In this document: positions 32,359 to 41,536 of the stretch, in pieces
Layout: every line of letters starts with the position of its first letter
How positions within the stretch are numbered: the first letter of the stretch is position 1
Source of the DNA: Chitinophagaceae bacterium
GTDB lineage: Bacteria; Bacteroidota; Bacteroidia; Chitinophagales; Chitinophagaceae
Assembly: GCA_017307755.1 (NCBI GenBank)
Contig: JAFKGQ010000008.1
Span: forward strand, 310,001-374,000
Length of the DNA stretch: 64,000 nt
Direction of reading: 5' to 3'
Program-made: the position numbers and the translations under genes
The notes under the pieces: generated by a model
What the model was told of the DNA's origin: nothing
The model's input: the letters and a program-made list of their open reading frames with translations, nothing else
The model's database searches: none

Positions 32359-35070
32359 ATGGAAGTAACAAAACAAAAAGCCAGAAAGAGCTTCGGGACA
32401 TTCGATCAATCCCATATGCACGATCACGAGGAAGGGACGGGAAGGATCAAGTTGCGCAACGCCGCAAGGTCCGACGAAAGTTTTTGTCTTTCGATGCTCG
32501 ACGGCAATCCGGCAGGGCTGACCCAGACACAGGCCAGACAAAGACTTTCGACATTTGGGCTCAATGAAGTGCACCATGAAAAGGCGCCTGCCTGGTACAG
32601 CCAGCTTTTCCACGCATTCCTAAACCCTTTCATCGGCATCCTGCTGATCATCGCCCTCGTATCGTTCATCCTCGACATATGGCTGGCCCCGGCCGGCGAG
32701 GCCGATTATAAGACGGTGATCATGGTGGGTGTGATGGTGATGGTAAGCTCGCTGTTGCGTTTTATCCAGGAGTACCGGAGCAATCGGGCTGCTGAGCAAC
32801 TAAAGGGCATGGTCAGGACCACCGCGACCGTCCAACGCAAAAAAGAAGAAAAAAAGGAGATCGATATCAAACTCCTCGTTCCCGGAGATCTCGTATTCTT
32901 AAGTGCGGGCGATATGGTGCCCGCTGACTGCCGGATCCTGCAATCCAAGGATCTGTTTGTCAGCCAATCGATGCTCACCGGAGAATCCCTGCCGGTGGAA
33001 AAAAGACACCTGCCCATCCCCGCGGCGGAGACAAAGGACCTTTTCGAGCTGGACAACCTTGTCTTTATGGCCACCAATGTGGTCAGCGGCAGCGCCCGGG
33101 CGCTTGTATTAAACACGGGCAATCAAACCTATTTTGGCTCATTAAGCAGGACCCTCACGGGCAAAAGGGCGGAAACGAGCTTTGACAAAGGCGTCAACAA
33201 GGTCACGTACCTGCTGATCTGGTTCATGCTGATCATGGTGCCCCTGATATTCGTGATCAACGGGCTCGTAAAACATTCCTGGTGGGATGCACTGCTCTTT
33301 GCCATCGCGGTGGCGGTAGGTCTTACGCCGGAGATGCTCCCCATGATAGTGACGGCCAACCTGGCAAAGGGAGCCATCAATATGAGCAAACGAAAGGTCA
33401 TCATAAAAAGGCTCAACGCAATACAGAACATCGGCGCAATGGATGTGCTTTGCACCGACAAGACAGGGACGTTGACGATTGACAGGATCGTGCTGGAAAG
33501 ACACCTGGACGTGTTTGGAAAAGATGATGACGAAGTGCTTAAATGGGCCTACCTCAACAGCTATCATCAGACGGGTCTGAAAAGCCTGATGGACAGGGCC
33601 GTCCTGGAACATATAGAGCTGCACGATCATTTAAAGGTGGAAGAATATTTTATAAAGGTCGATGAGATCCCCTTTGATTTCCAGCGCCGCCGGATGTCCG
33701 TCATCCTTCGGCAGCACAACGACGCGCACCTGCTGATCTGTAAAGGGGCGGTGGAGGAAATGCTACAGGTATGCAAGTATGCTTTTCACCCGACGGGAGA
33801 CGGCAGCCGCCAGGTGGCGGGGGATTCGCTGATCGAGCTCAATGAGGAGGTCCGTGCAGGCATCCTCTCCACCTCCCGTAAATTGAACGAGGAAGGTCTG
33901 AGGGTCCTCCTGGTAGCCATCAGGGAGTTTAGCCACCGGGCGCTCACCTATTCAGTGGCGGACGAATCCGATATGATCCTCACAGGATTCATAGGTTTCC
34001 TTGATCCTGCCAAGCCCTCCGCCAAAGCTTCGATCGAGGCCCTGGGAAAACTGGGCGTTCATGTAAAGGTTTTGACGGGCGACAATGAAATAGTCACCCG
34101 TAAGATCTGTAAGGATGTGGGTATACCCCATGAGCATGTCTTGCTGGGACGCGACATTGATAAAATGTCCGATGAGGACCTGCGGGAAAAAGCCGAACAG
34201 GCCACCCTGCTTGCCAAACTGAGCCCGGTGCAAAAGGCAAGAGTCGTACGGATGCTGCAGCACAACGGACATACGGTGGGTTTCTTAGGCGACGGGATCA
34301 ATGACTCGGCGGCGCTCAGAGATGCGGACGTGGGCATATCAGTGGATACCGCGGTCGATATCGCCAAGGAAAGCGCCGATATCATTTTATTGGAAAAAGA
34401 CCTGCTTGTGCTCCGCAAAGGGGTCATCTATGGTCGAAGGACCTTTGGCAATATCATCAAATACATCAAGATGACCGCCAGCAGCAATTTTGGCAACATG
34501 TTCTCCATGTTGGGAGCAAGCGCCTTCCTGCCTTTTTTACCCATGCTGCCGGTGCAAATACTGATACAAAATCTGTTGTATGATATCTCCCAGATCTCCA
34601 TACCCTGGGATACGATGGATGCGGAATTCTTACACCATCCAAAAAAATGGGACGCAGGAGGGATCTCCCGCTTTATGCTTTTTATCGGGCCGATCAGCTC
34701 CATCTTTGACTACGTCACCTTTCTGGTGATGTACTTTGTATTTAAGGCCAACACACCGGGGAACCAAACGCTTTTCCAGAGCGGATGGTTCATCGAAGGA
34801 CTGCTGTCGCAAACACTTATCGTGCACATGATCCGCACAAGGAAGATCCCATTCATCCAGAGCTGGGCGGCAGCTCCGGTGGTGGCCCTCACCTCCCTGA
34901 TCATGCTCATTGGGATCCTGATCCCATTCTCGCCGCTGGCAGCGGGTCTGAAGATGCAGCCGTTGCCGTTGTCCTACTTCCCATGGCTGATCGGGATCCT
35001 GACGACTTATTGCCTGCTCACCCAGCTGGTGAAGAACTGGTATATAAAAAAATTTCGTGAATGGTTATAA
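32359..35070 (+). CDS. mgtA: Mg2+-translocating P-type ATPase (P3B, MgtA)
   Basis: This 903-residue ATPase imports Mg2+. The phosphorylation motif DKTGTLT starts at Asp367. Other landmarks are LTGESLPVEK in the actuator domain, GDGINDSAALRDADVGISVD in the P domain, and the MgtA-specific membrane stretch GLTPEMLPMIVTANLAKGA. The C-terminal helices include ILIQNLLYDISQISIPWD. The ATG at 32359 (MEVTKQKARK) matches family length; an in-frame ATG at 32296 overlaps the small peptide gene. It is followed by a two-component system and mgtC, making a magnesium-homeostasis locus. Confidence 0.95.
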   Translation: MEVTKQKARKSFGTFDQSHMHDHEEGTGRIKLRNAARSDESFCLSMLDGNPAGLTQTQARQRLSTFGLNEVHHEKAPAWYSQLFHAFLNPFIGILLIIALVSFILDIWLAPAGEADYKTVIMVGVMVMVSSLLRFIQEYRSNRAAEQLKGMVRTTATVQRKKEEKKEIDIKLLVPGDLVFLSAGDMVPADCRILQSKDLFVSQSMLTGESLPVEKRHLPIPAAETKDLFELDNLVFMATNVVSGSARALVLNTGNQTYFGSLSRTLTGKRAETSFDKGVNKVTYLLIWFMLIMVPLIFVINGLVKHSWWDALLFAIAVAVGLTPEMLPMIVTANLAKGAINMSKRKVIIKRLNAIQNIGAMDVLCTDKTGTLTIDRIVLERHLDVFGKDDDEVLKWAYLNSYHQTGLKSLMDRAVLEHIELHDHLKVEEYFIKVDEIPFDFQRRRMSVILRQHNDAHLLICKGAVEEMLQVCKYAFHPTGDGSRQVAGDSLIELNEEVRAGILSTSRKLNEEGLRVLLVAIREFSHRALTYSVADESDMILTGFIGFLDPAKPSAKASIEALGKLGVHVKVLTGDNEIVTRKICKDVGIPHEHVLLGRDIDKMSDEDLREKAEQATLLAKLSPVQKARVVRMLQHNGHTVGFLGDGINDSAALRDADVGISVDTAVDIAKESADIILLEKDLLVLRKGVIYGRRTFGNIIKYIKMTASSNFGNMFSMLGASAFLPFLPMLPVQILIQNLLYDISQISIPWDTMDAEFLHHPKKWDAGGISRFMLFIGPISSIFDYVTFLVMYFVFKANTPGNQTLFQSGWFIEGLLSQTLIVHMIRTRKIPFIQSWAAAPVVALTSLIMLIGILIPFSPLAAGLKMQPLPLSYFPWLIGILTTYCLLTQLVKNWYIKKFREWL

Positions 35071-35126
35071 CCCCCCGGTAGTAAATGAGAAAAATATTAC
35101 CGAATTTCACTGACAAATACCCGGAT

Positions 35127-35813
35127 ATGAAAGTGCTTGTGGTCGAAGATGAAAAAAGAGTGGCGGAGATGATCCGAAAAGGGTTGAGCGAGGAAGGCTA
35201 CCATGTGGTGCTGGCTTATGACGGAGAGACGGGCAAAAAACTTGCGTTGACCGCCAACCCGGACGTAGCCATCATCGACATCGTACTGCCAAAGATCAAT
35301 GGGCTGGACCTTTGTAAAGAGCTCCGGCTCACCCATCCTGGTCTGCCCATACTGATGCTTACCGCCATGGGCACTACGGATGACAAGTTGGAAGGGTTTG
35401 AGGCCGGCGCCGATGATTACCTGGTCAAACCATTTGATTTTCGGGAATTGGTAGCCCGTATAAGGGTGGTAGCCCGCCGGGGCGGCGCCGCCGGCCCCCA
35501 CAGCAGCGGCTTCGTCCTGAAGATCGCAGACCTGGAGATGAATCTGCATACCAGGATTGTAAAACGCGCCGGTACGACGATCACCCTGACAAAAAAAGAA
35601 TTTTCCCTGCTTGAATTCATGCTGCAAAACCCGGAGCGGGTGTTGTCCCGGGCGGAAATTGCCGAACGGGTATGGCACACGCACGACTGGGGCACCAATT
35701 TCATCGATGTATATGTAAACTACCTGCGCAATAAGATCGATAAAAATTTCACACCCAAGCTGATCCATACCCGGTCCGGCGTGGGTTTTATACTGACTAC
35801 CGGTGAAAATTAA
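35127..35813 (+). CDS. OmpR/RprY-family response regulator of the Mg locus
   Basis: This 228-residue regulator has an N-terminal receiver (MKVLVVEDEKRVAEMI, phospho-acceptor Asp in AIIDIVLP, Lys in DDYLVKPF). Its winged-helix output domain ends VDVYVNYLRNKIDKNFTPKLIHTRSGVGFIL-like (IDVYVNYLRNKI). OmpR-type proteins bind direct repeats about one turn apart, matching the boxes before mgtA and mgtC. It starts 56 bp after mgtA and overlaps the kinase gene by 11 bp. The ATG at 35127 is chosen; 35085 would add an unusual leader. Confidence 0.92.
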   Translation: MKVLVVEDEKRVAEMIRKGLSEEGYHVVLAYDGETGKKLALTANPDVAIIDIVLPKINGLDLCKELRLTHPGLPILMLTAMGTTDDKLEGFEAGADDYLVKPFDFRELVARIRVVARRGGAAGPHSSGFVLKIADLEMNLHTRIVKRAGTTITLTKKEFSLLEFMLQNPERVLSRAEIAERVWHTHDWGTNFIDVYVNYLRNKIDKNFTPKLIHTRSGVGFILTTGEN

Positions 35814-37173
35814 GATCAGGTTAATACTGCTGTTCCTCGCGCTTTTCAGCACGCTGCTGTTGGCATTCGCAGCGTCCTTTTACCTGTACTCCGCCTCATC
35901 AAGAAAACAGGAATACTACAACCATCTGAAACGGGAAGCCATCACCAAGGCCGACATGCTACTGGATGCAAAGGTTCCGCCAAGCGTATTACAGCTGATC
36001 TACAAAAATTCCGGCAACTCGCTTTTTGAGGAAGAGGTCGCCATATACGATACGGCATTCAACCTTTTATACCACGACGCGGTGGAGATCGACAAGGTAA
36101 AAGAGACACGGGAGATGATCGACAGGATCGTCCGCGAAAAACAGATCACCTTTGAGCAGGGTCATCTGCAGGTGGTGGGTCTGTTACATAAGGACCATGA
36201 CAAAAGCTATGTCATCACCGCGGGGGCATACGACGAGTTCGGGCTCAGACGTCTCGCCGCCCTTAAATACTATCTGCTTATTGCATCGATGGTGATCATA
36301 GGATGCACCTTCTTTGCCGGGTACTTCTTTGTAAGCAGGGCGCTAAGACCCGTGGCCGCCATCGTCCAGAATGTAGAGACGATCACGGCTACCAACCTGG
36401 ATATGCGTTTACAGGTGAAGAATGCACGGGATGAGATTGGTGAGCTGGCCATCACTTTTAATAAAATGCTCGACAGACTGGAAGATTCTTTCGAGTCGCA
36501 AAAAAGCTTTGTCAGCAATATCTCCCATGAACTTAGAACACCCCTTGCCACGCTCACCGGCGAGCTGCAGCTGGCCCTGATCAAACAGCGCAGCAACGAA
36601 GAGTATCGGGAAGTGATCCAATATGCGCTTACTGATGCAATGCATCTGGCCCGCGTCGCCGGAGGCATCCTCGATCTGGCAAAGGCCAGCTATGAGCAGA
36701 CGGAAATCAGCCGTAGACCGGTGAGGATCGACGAGGTGCTGCTGGAGGCCCAATTGGCCGTGTCAAAGGCAAATGAACAATGGCAGGTGGACATCGCGTT
36801 TACAGACCAGGACCCTGACGATGAAAAGTCCCTGTATGTATATGGCAACGAATACCTTTTAAAAGTGGCGTTTATCAATCTGATGGAAAATGCATGTAAA
36901 TTTTCAAACCCTGGCAAATGCCGGGTGACCATTCGGCAGGAGCCGGCCCTGCTAACGCTTGCATTCAAAGACACCGGCATCGGGATCTCACAAGAAGACC
37001 TGCCGTACATTTTCAAGCCGTTCTACCGGGGATCAAATAAAGAGTATACCCGGGGCGCGGGCATCGGTCTTTCTCTCGTAGAAAAGATCATCCATCTCCA
37101 CCAGGGCAATATCACCGTTGAATCCGAAACGCACGTAGGCAGTACCTTCCGGATCGTGCTGCCCCATCTCTAA
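35803..37173 (+). CDS. Sensor histidine kinase of the Mg locus
   Basis: This 456-residue kinase has two membrane segments (about residues 8-28 and 155-177), a ~125-residue periplasmic sensor, a HAMP domain (SRALRPVAAIVQNVETI), and the HisKA phospho-acceptor His242 in SNISHELRTPLATL. The HATPase domain follows, with NLMENACKFS (N box), DTGIGI (G1) and GAGIGLSLVEKI (G2). It starts at a GTG that overlaps the regulator gene by 11 bp. Position between mgtA and mgtC suggests it senses low Mg2+ or an envelope consequence; its sensor domain shows no PhoQ-like acidic patch that I can identify. Confidence 0.92.
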   Translation: MKIKIRLILLFLALFSTLLLAFAASFYLYSASSRKQEYYNHLKREAITKADMLLDAKVPPSVLQLIYKNSGNSLFEEEVAIYDTAFNLLYHDAVEIDKVKETREMIDRIVREKQITFEQGHLQVVGLLHKDHDKSYVITAGAYDEFGLRRLAALKYYLLIASMVIIGCTFFAGYFFVSRALRPVAAIVQNVETITATNLDMRLQVKNARDEIGELAITFNKMLDRLEDSFESQKSFVSNISHELRTPLATLTGELQLALIKQRSNEEYREVIQYALTDAMHLARVAGGILDLAKASYEQTEISRRPVRIDEVLLEAQLAVSKANEQWQVDIAFTDQDPDDEKSLYVYGNEYLLKVAFINLMENACKFSNPGKCRVTIRQEPALLTLAFKDTGIGISQEDLPYIFKPFYRGSNKEYTRGAGIGLSLVEKIIHLHQGNITVESETHVGSTFRIVLPHL

Positions 37174-37177
37174 ATAG

Positions 37178-37216
37178 TCTAATGATTTTCTAATAAATTC
37201 CTGTCCGCTCTCTAAT
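37178..37216 (+). promoter_or_regulatory. Four-box 11-bp tandem operator upstream of mgtC
   Basis: TCTAAT boxes start at 37178, 37189 and 37211, with a weak CCTGTC at 37200. Box order, 11-bp step and degenerate third box match the array before the mgtA unit. The first box begins 4 bp after the kinase stop codon. Confidence 0.65.
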
Positions 37217-37238
37217 AGCCCTTGTTCTCTCCCATTTG

Positions 37239-37246
37239 TAATTTTA
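37239..37246 (+). promoter_or_regulatory. -7 promoter box of mgtC
   Basis: TAATTTTA (one mismatch to TAnnTTTG) starts 28 bp after the start of the last operator box and is followed by CAG, as at mgtA. A GGAGG Shine-Dalgarno (37252-37256) lies 9 nt before the ATG at 37266, unusual for this phylum. Confidence 0.5.
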
Positions 37247-37265
37247 CAGCCGGAGGATTTGTATC

Positions 37266-37973
37266 ATGCTCACAACATTTGATTTTACCACCAGGCTGGG
37301 CGTCGCTTTTGCTTTAGGCGCCGTTATTGGGACAGAGCGGCAGTATCGCCAGCGGATGGCTGGGCTGCGCACCAATATGCTGGTTGCGCTGGGGGCGGGT
37401 ATGTTCGTCGCCCTGAGCATGCGTCTGTCGAATGAGGCGGCCGGCCGGGTGACCTCATACGTAGTCAGCGGCATCGGCTTTCTGGGCGCCGGCGTGATCA
37501 TGAAAGACGGGGTGAACGTACGGGGCCTCAACACAGCCGCCACCTTATGGTGTTCTGCAGCCGTGGGTGCGGCCTGTGGAATGGGTTTTATTACAGAAGC
37601 CTGTATCAGCGCATTATTTATCCTAGCCACACATTTGCTGATGCGCCCGCTCGGCGTCAGACTCAGCCGTATCCCCATAGGACAGCAATCAAACACGCAG
37701 GTGGGCTATCTCCTGGTAATACATTGCAAACAGGAGGTAGAGAATCACCTCCGGGTGCTCCTACTACAGTTTGCCAATACAGATGATAAACTATTGTTGC
37801 GATCGCTCAGAAGCACAGATAATGGAGATCCGGCCGTCGCCGTCATTACAGCTGAAATTCTTACTGCCGCCAATGAGGACAACACCATGGAAAAGATCGC
37901 TTCCAGGTTGACCATCGAGCACATGGTTTCCGAGGTCAGCTGGAACAGGATGGGCGCGGAGAACGATCTGTAA
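37266..37973 (+). CDS. mgtC: MgtC/SapB-family inner-membrane protein
   Basis: This 235-residue protein has the MgtC pattern: LGAVIGTERQYRQRMAGLRTNMLVALGAGMF, YVVSGIGFLGAGVIMKDG, and VRGLNTAATLWCSAAVGAACGMGF, making four to five membrane helices. A C-terminal ACT-like soluble domain follows (about residues 150-235). In enterobacteria MgtC inhibits the ATP synthase and supports growth at low Mg2+; in other phyla the role is less clear. It has its own activated promoter after the kinase gene. The tail ends 7 bp before the converging DyP gene. Confidence 0.93.
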   Translation: MLTTFDFTTRLGVAFALGAVIGTERQYRQRMAGLRTNMLVALGAGMFVALSMRLSNEAAGRVTSYVVSGIGFLGAGVIMKDGVNVRGLNTAATLWCSAAVGAACGMGFITEACISALFILATHLLMRPLGVRLSRIPIGQQSNTQVGYLLVIHCKQEVENHLRVLLLQFANTDDKLLLRSLRSTDNGDPAVAVITAEILTAANEDNTMEKIASRLTIEHMVSEVSWNRMGAENDL

Positions 37974-37980
37974 AACATCG

Positions 37981-39384
37981 TCACTCCGTCAGCCCTGCGC
38001 CTGAGAGCAGGCTGATGCTGGGCGTATAAAGATATTCTCCACCCCGCATCGTCACAAAACCACTAAAAGAAAAGGGGGCAGATTGAGCAGACTGCCCCCA
38101 TTGTTGGGGTAGGGTTTTGGGTGGGTTAGTACCTTGACCGATGATGCTGTCCTGGGCGCCGATGGCATGCCCTTTTATCTGGCCCTGGTTAGCCCATAGG
38201 TGCTGTAATATCTCAAACTGGGTTTCGATGCTGTTTTGATAGCACATGAACAGGAGGCCGACACCCCTCGTCGGCTGGTTCTTATCCAGCATATCATCCG
38301 TAATCGAATTGATCCGGTCCTCAGGGATCCTCCCGACCTCGTCATATGGTATGCCCCTGCGCGTGATCCGCTGCGCACTGACGTCGCCCGCAATCGTATC
38401 CCCTTTCCTGGGGTTCATCAATCTTACGTGCGAATGGAACGGGCATTTCAAAGCGCTTAGATCATTAGCATAGTTAAAATCGTTAGTGGGGGCCGGTGGA
38501 TTGTCCACGATGGCCACGCTGCTCTTTATCACAGGCGTACCGTTCTCAAATCTGCCCACGAGCATGGCGCCTGCCAGCTCTTTATTGTCATCCCCATCCA
38601 CGTCTTTTACCATCGGCAGCCCCCCCGGGACGCCATCATTGTCCCCTTCCGCATCCTTAAATCCTTTGACGTTCTGCTCCAGCTTTCGAAAGACAAGAAA
38701 ACTTCCAAAGTGATCCTTTTTATCATGGTGATCCTCCTTGACAAGCAGAAGGTCTGTGTCCGTCGCATCGTCCCATTCCACCGTGGAAGGCTGTCTTCGG
38801 ATATCGTCGGCAAGAAAAAGGGGTTGGCTGATCCCGTCGGCATAACCAAAATGTTCTATGCCGGTACCGCTGGTCTTCTTTAGCACATTGCCTTTCTGAT
38901 CCAGCAGCAATATGGCAAAAGGATGGGTTTGAGCGATAAGATCCTTTGCTTTTCTTGCCGCGACGGCGCTGTTGTCATCGGTCACCATGATCATCAGGTC
39001 GATGCCGTCAAAATGTTTTTCCATTCCGTGGGGGTTGTCGCCTAACAGACCCGCCCGGGACCTCATCCCATTCTGAAAAGCAGTGCTGACGGGTTTCTGT
39101 GCGCCCAGCCCCAGCTTGTCAAACCCCGTTGAGGACAGCGACAAAGTAATGATGCTGCCCGCATCCCCTGTCGACCCGCTTTTAAAGGCGGCAGTGCCAT
39201 CCAATTGTTTTCTGGCGCTGGTGATTGTGCCAGCGGCAAAGGAGGCAACCCAGTACCTGGCCGCATCAGTTTCGCCGTGCTTGATCCGGAGAAAGATATG
39301 ATGTGCAAAATTTCTTCCGTGGCCTTTGAGAATATTAGCCTGTATGTCTGTCAATACAGGGTCATTGGAGGGGATAGGGGGCAT
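37981..39384 (-). CDS. DyP-type heme peroxidase
   Basis: This 467-residue protein belongs to the dye-decolorising peroxidases. It has the GxxDG distal motif as GYADGISQP and the proximal His ligand in HSHVRLMNPR, with RRGIPYDE and GVGLLFMCYQNSIETQFEILQHLW downstream. No signal peptide or Tat motif is visible, so it appears cytoplasmic. No encapsulin gene is nearby. It has its own -7 box (39403-39410). The reaction is H2O2-dependent oxidation of a still unknown physiological substrate. Confidence 0.92.
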   Translation of the reverse strand: MPPIPSNDPVLTDIQANILKGHGRNFAHHIFLRIKHGETDAARYWVASFAAGTITSARKQLDGTAAFKSGSTGDAGSIITLSLSSTGFDKLGLGAQKPVSTAFQNGMRSRAGLLGDNPHGMEKHFDGIDLMIMVTDDNSAVAARKAKDLIAQTHPFAILLLDQKGNVLKKTSGTGIEHFGYADGISQPLFLADDIRRQPSTVEWDDATDTDLLLVKEDHHDKKDHFGSFLVFRKLEQNVKGFKDAEGDNDGVPGGLPMVKDVDGDDNKELAGAMLVGRFENGTPVIKSSVAIVDNPPAPTNDFNYANDLSALKCPFHSHVRLMNPRKGDTIAGDVSAQRITRRGIPYDEVGRIPEDRINSITDDMLDKNQPTRGVGLLFMCYQNSIETQFEILQHLWANQGQIKGHAIGAQDSIIGQGTNPPKTLPQQWGQSAQSAPFSFSGFVTMRGGEYLYTPSISLLSGAGLTE

Positions 39385-39402
39385 ACAATAAGATTTATGC
39401 GA

Positions 39403-39410
39403 TAAATGTA
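39403..39410 (-). promoter_or_regulatory. -7 promoter box of the DyP gene
   Basis: The minus strand reads TACATTTA (one mismatch to TAnnTTTG), 18 nt before the ATG at 39384. Confidence 0.4.
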
Positions 39411-39459
39411 TGGACCCCGGTGGGGCGGCGCAACGGGAAAAATCCCCTATCTGATATGA

Positions 39460-40107
39460 TCAATCAAGGTTTCGGTCGACAAGCCCTTTGTGAAAGGCCT
39501 CCATCACCGCGCCCGGCCTGCTGCGTACATGGAGTTTTTCATACAGGCCGGAACAGATGACACGCGTCTCCTGATCCGGCACCCCCATCTTCGTATGGAC
39601 CTCCTGCTCTGTAAGGTCCATGCAGTACAGCTGTAGCAGCCGTCGCTCCTGCCCGGTGAGTTCTATCTCTTCCTGCTCATGATATCCCGGCTGCTGCCGG
39701 TAATAAATATTTAATGGATCCGCATTATAAAAACCATATTGATCTACCTCATGGATAGTCCTCACCAGTTCATCAGGGCTTAAGAATTTCAACCACCACC
39801 CCAGACAACCGGCCCGCAACATTCCTATCAATGCCGTATCGTCATGCTCCATGGATAAGGCGATGGTCTTGATGGCCGGATAATCCCGGCTCAATCGTTC
39901 CACTGTCGCAGGGCCGTTAGACCTGGGCATATGGATGTCCACCAGACAGATGCCGGGCCTTTCCGGCGCCAGGGCCAGCTGATCCAATAGCTCCTGTCCG
40001 TCATGGGCCTTAATAACCACCTTCATATGGGATGAGCTGTCGAGCAGCAGACTTATAGACTGTAGAAAAGAAAAATGATCATCAGCGATACCAATCAGCG
40101 TTGTCAT
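39460..40107 (-). CDS. NarL-family response regulator with divergent HTH
   Basis: This 215-residue protein has a receiver domain (GIADDHFSFLQSISLLLDSS, phospho-Asp57 in CLVDIHMPRSNGP) and a LuxR-type C-terminus (LTGQERRLLQLYCMDLTEQEVHTKMGVPDQETRVICSGLYEKLHV). The recognition-helix part is unlike the T-V-x-x-H consensus, so DNA binding may be altered. It is a clear paralogue of the regulator at 42353. Its ATG overlaps the kinase stop by 4 bp (ATGA). It is the last gene of a seven-gene operon. Confidence 0.88.
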   Translation of the reverse strand: MTTLIGIADDHFSFLQSISLLLDSSSHMKVVIKAHDGQELLDQLALAPERPGICLVDIHMPRSNGPATVERLSRDYPAIKTIALSMEHDDTALIGMLRAGCLGWWLKFLSPDELVRTIHEVDQYGFYNADPLNIYYRQQPGYHEQEEIELTGQERRLLQLYCMDLTEQEVHTKMGVPDQETRVICSGLYEKLHVRSRPGAVMEAFHKGLVDRNLD

Positions 40108-40895
40108 AACCCCGGTGTTTTAACAGGTAAATAGATCTGGACCCTGGTTCCCTCCCCCGCGGCGGATAGCCATTCAATAGACCCGCCCAGAAGGTTTGTA
40201 CGGTGCCGCATATTCATCAAACCCAGTCCCTGCGGCTGACCATCACCAGAAGAAAACCCTTTCCCGTTGTCCTCCACACAGATACTGAGCATCGCCGTAT
40301 CCGCTGCAATATGTACATCCACCGTGGTGGCGGCGGCATGCTTGATACAGTTCTGCAATGCTTCCTGGATGATCCTGAACAACATCACCTGTGCTTCCGC
40401 TGATACAGGCAGCTGGCTAAGGGCAGGCAGTATCCGCACAGTGATCGAGCGTGATACATTGATCCTGTCCGCCTCGGCCCGGAGGTTATCGATGAGATTG
40501 AACCGTTGCAGCCATTCCTTATTGAGACTCTTGGACATAGCCCGTAGGTCAAACATAGCCCTGGACAAAGTTTCCGAGGCCGTTAGCAGACTCTCCGGAG
40601 GGTCGGACAGCTTTCTCTGGGTGACCGCCAGCAATATATTGGCGCTGCTGAGCAGCTGACCGACATTATCGTGCAGCTCGTCCGCTATCTGGCGGAAAGT
40701 ATTCTCCTGTGTCTCCAGTTGCGTCTTTAACAATTCCTGCTCCATCTCATTCTTCATTTGTTCCATCTGGTACTGGTGGGAAAATCTTTTCTTCTGGTAA
40801 AAGAGCAAAATAAATATCACTATCCCCGTGAGAACGAGGAAAATAATGCTGCCGGCAACCAGGACTATGACGACTTCCCTATATGGATCGTGCAT
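40104..40895 (-). CDS. NarX-type sensor histidine kinase without a sensor domain
   Basis: This 263-residue kinase has one N-terminal membrane helix (about residues 8-32), a short coiled region, and the HisKA_3 phospho-acceptor box IADELHDNVGQLLSSANILL. The HATPase domain follows, with EALQNCIKHA, EDNGKGF and GLGLMNMRHRTNLLGGS. It has almost no extracytoplasmic sequence, so sensing probably depends on the multi-pass membrane protein encoded just upstream, whose gene it overlaps by 31 bp. It probably phosphorylates one or both NarL-type regulators in the operon. Confidence 0.9.
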   Translation of the reverse strand: MHDPYREVVIVLVAGSIIFLVLTGIVIFILLFYQKKRFSHQYQMEQMKNEMEQELLKTQLETQENTFRQIADELHDNVGQLLSSANILLAVTQRKLSDPPESLLTASETLSRAMFDLRAMSKSLNKEWLQRFNLIDNLRAEADRINVSRSITVRILPALSQLPVSAEAQVMLFRIIQEALQNCIKHAAATTVDVHIAADTAMLSICVEDNGKGFSSGDGQPQGLGLMNMRHRTNLLGGSIEWLSAAGEGTRVQIYLPVKTPGL

Positions 40896-41536
40896 ATAAA
40901 TGCATACAATAGTATTAGATAAAAAATAATATTCAATACCTGCAGACCCACCAGCAATTTATTGGCCAGCGGTTGAAAATTCGTGGCCAGAAAATTGAGC
41001 ATACCCAGGTACGGGAGCATGCACGCATAATAGACGATAAGAGCGGTGGCTACCCAAAATTCAAAGCTGGTGGTCAGCCGGATAAGTTTTGCCGCCGTAA
41101 ACATCTGATGGTAGTAGGCGGCGGAGAACAGGACCATCGCTATACAGCCGGTGACAAAAAAATAGCTGTTCCATGTTTTTGGCCCAAAGACCATCAGTAC
41201 AAGGACCGTCCAAATCAGGGGCAGCAGCCATAAGAAAGCGCGAATGATCTTTTGCAACCCCTTGTGAAGGATGATCAGCGAATAATAATAGGTATACCCC
41301 CAGAACTCCGCCAATAAATTAAAATTATACAAGGGGGTATTGGTCACGTGAAATTCCATCAACACAAAACAAGTCAGCTCGATGATACAGTCGATACCCA
41401 GAATGATAGAGATCACTTTGTAGTGGCGACTATCCAGCCTGAACACTTTCAGGCTGGATAGGAAGGTAAGGCACAAAATCAGGTAATAAAATGGTATAAA
41501 CAAGATAAACGATTTCGATAGGTTATGGTTGGCCAC
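40865..41536 (-). CDS. Multi-pass membrane protein of unknown family, possible sensor partner
   Basis: From the GTG at 41536 (reading VANHNLSKSF) this is a 223-residue protein with six or seven hydrophobic segments: FILFIPFYYLILCLTFL, VISIILGIDCIIELTCFVLM, a third near YTYYYSLIILHKG, FLWLLPLIWTVLVLMVF, YFFVTGCIAMVLFSAAYY, FWVATALIVYYACMLPYLGML and LQVLNIIFYLILLYAFICT. I do not recognise a named family. The longer frame to 41671 runs inside the preceding gene and gives an unlikely Pro/Arg-rich leader. Overlaps of 14 bp upstream and 31 bp downstream indicate tight coupling. A role as membrane sensor for the kinase is inference. Confidence 0.65.
   Translation of the reverse strand: MANHNLSKSFILFIPFYYLILCLTFLSSLKVFRLDSRHYKVISIILGIDCIIELTCFVLMEFHVTNTPLYNFNLLAEFWGYTYYYSLIILHKGLQKIIRAFLWLLPLIWTVLVLMVFGPKTWNSYFFVTGCIAMVLFSAAYYHQMFTAAKLIRLTTSFEFWVATALIVYYACMLPYLGMLNFLATNFQPLANKLLVGLQVLNIIFYLILLYAFICTIHIGKSS

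Noticed and set aside
35097..35852. 251-codon open frame antisense to the response regulator gene
   Set aside because: The opposite strand encodes a complete receiver and winged-helix domain; this frame has no family features.
37981..39384. DyP peroxidase as encapsulin cargo
   Set aside because: There is no encapsulin gene next to it and no typical C-terminal targeting peptide can be identified.
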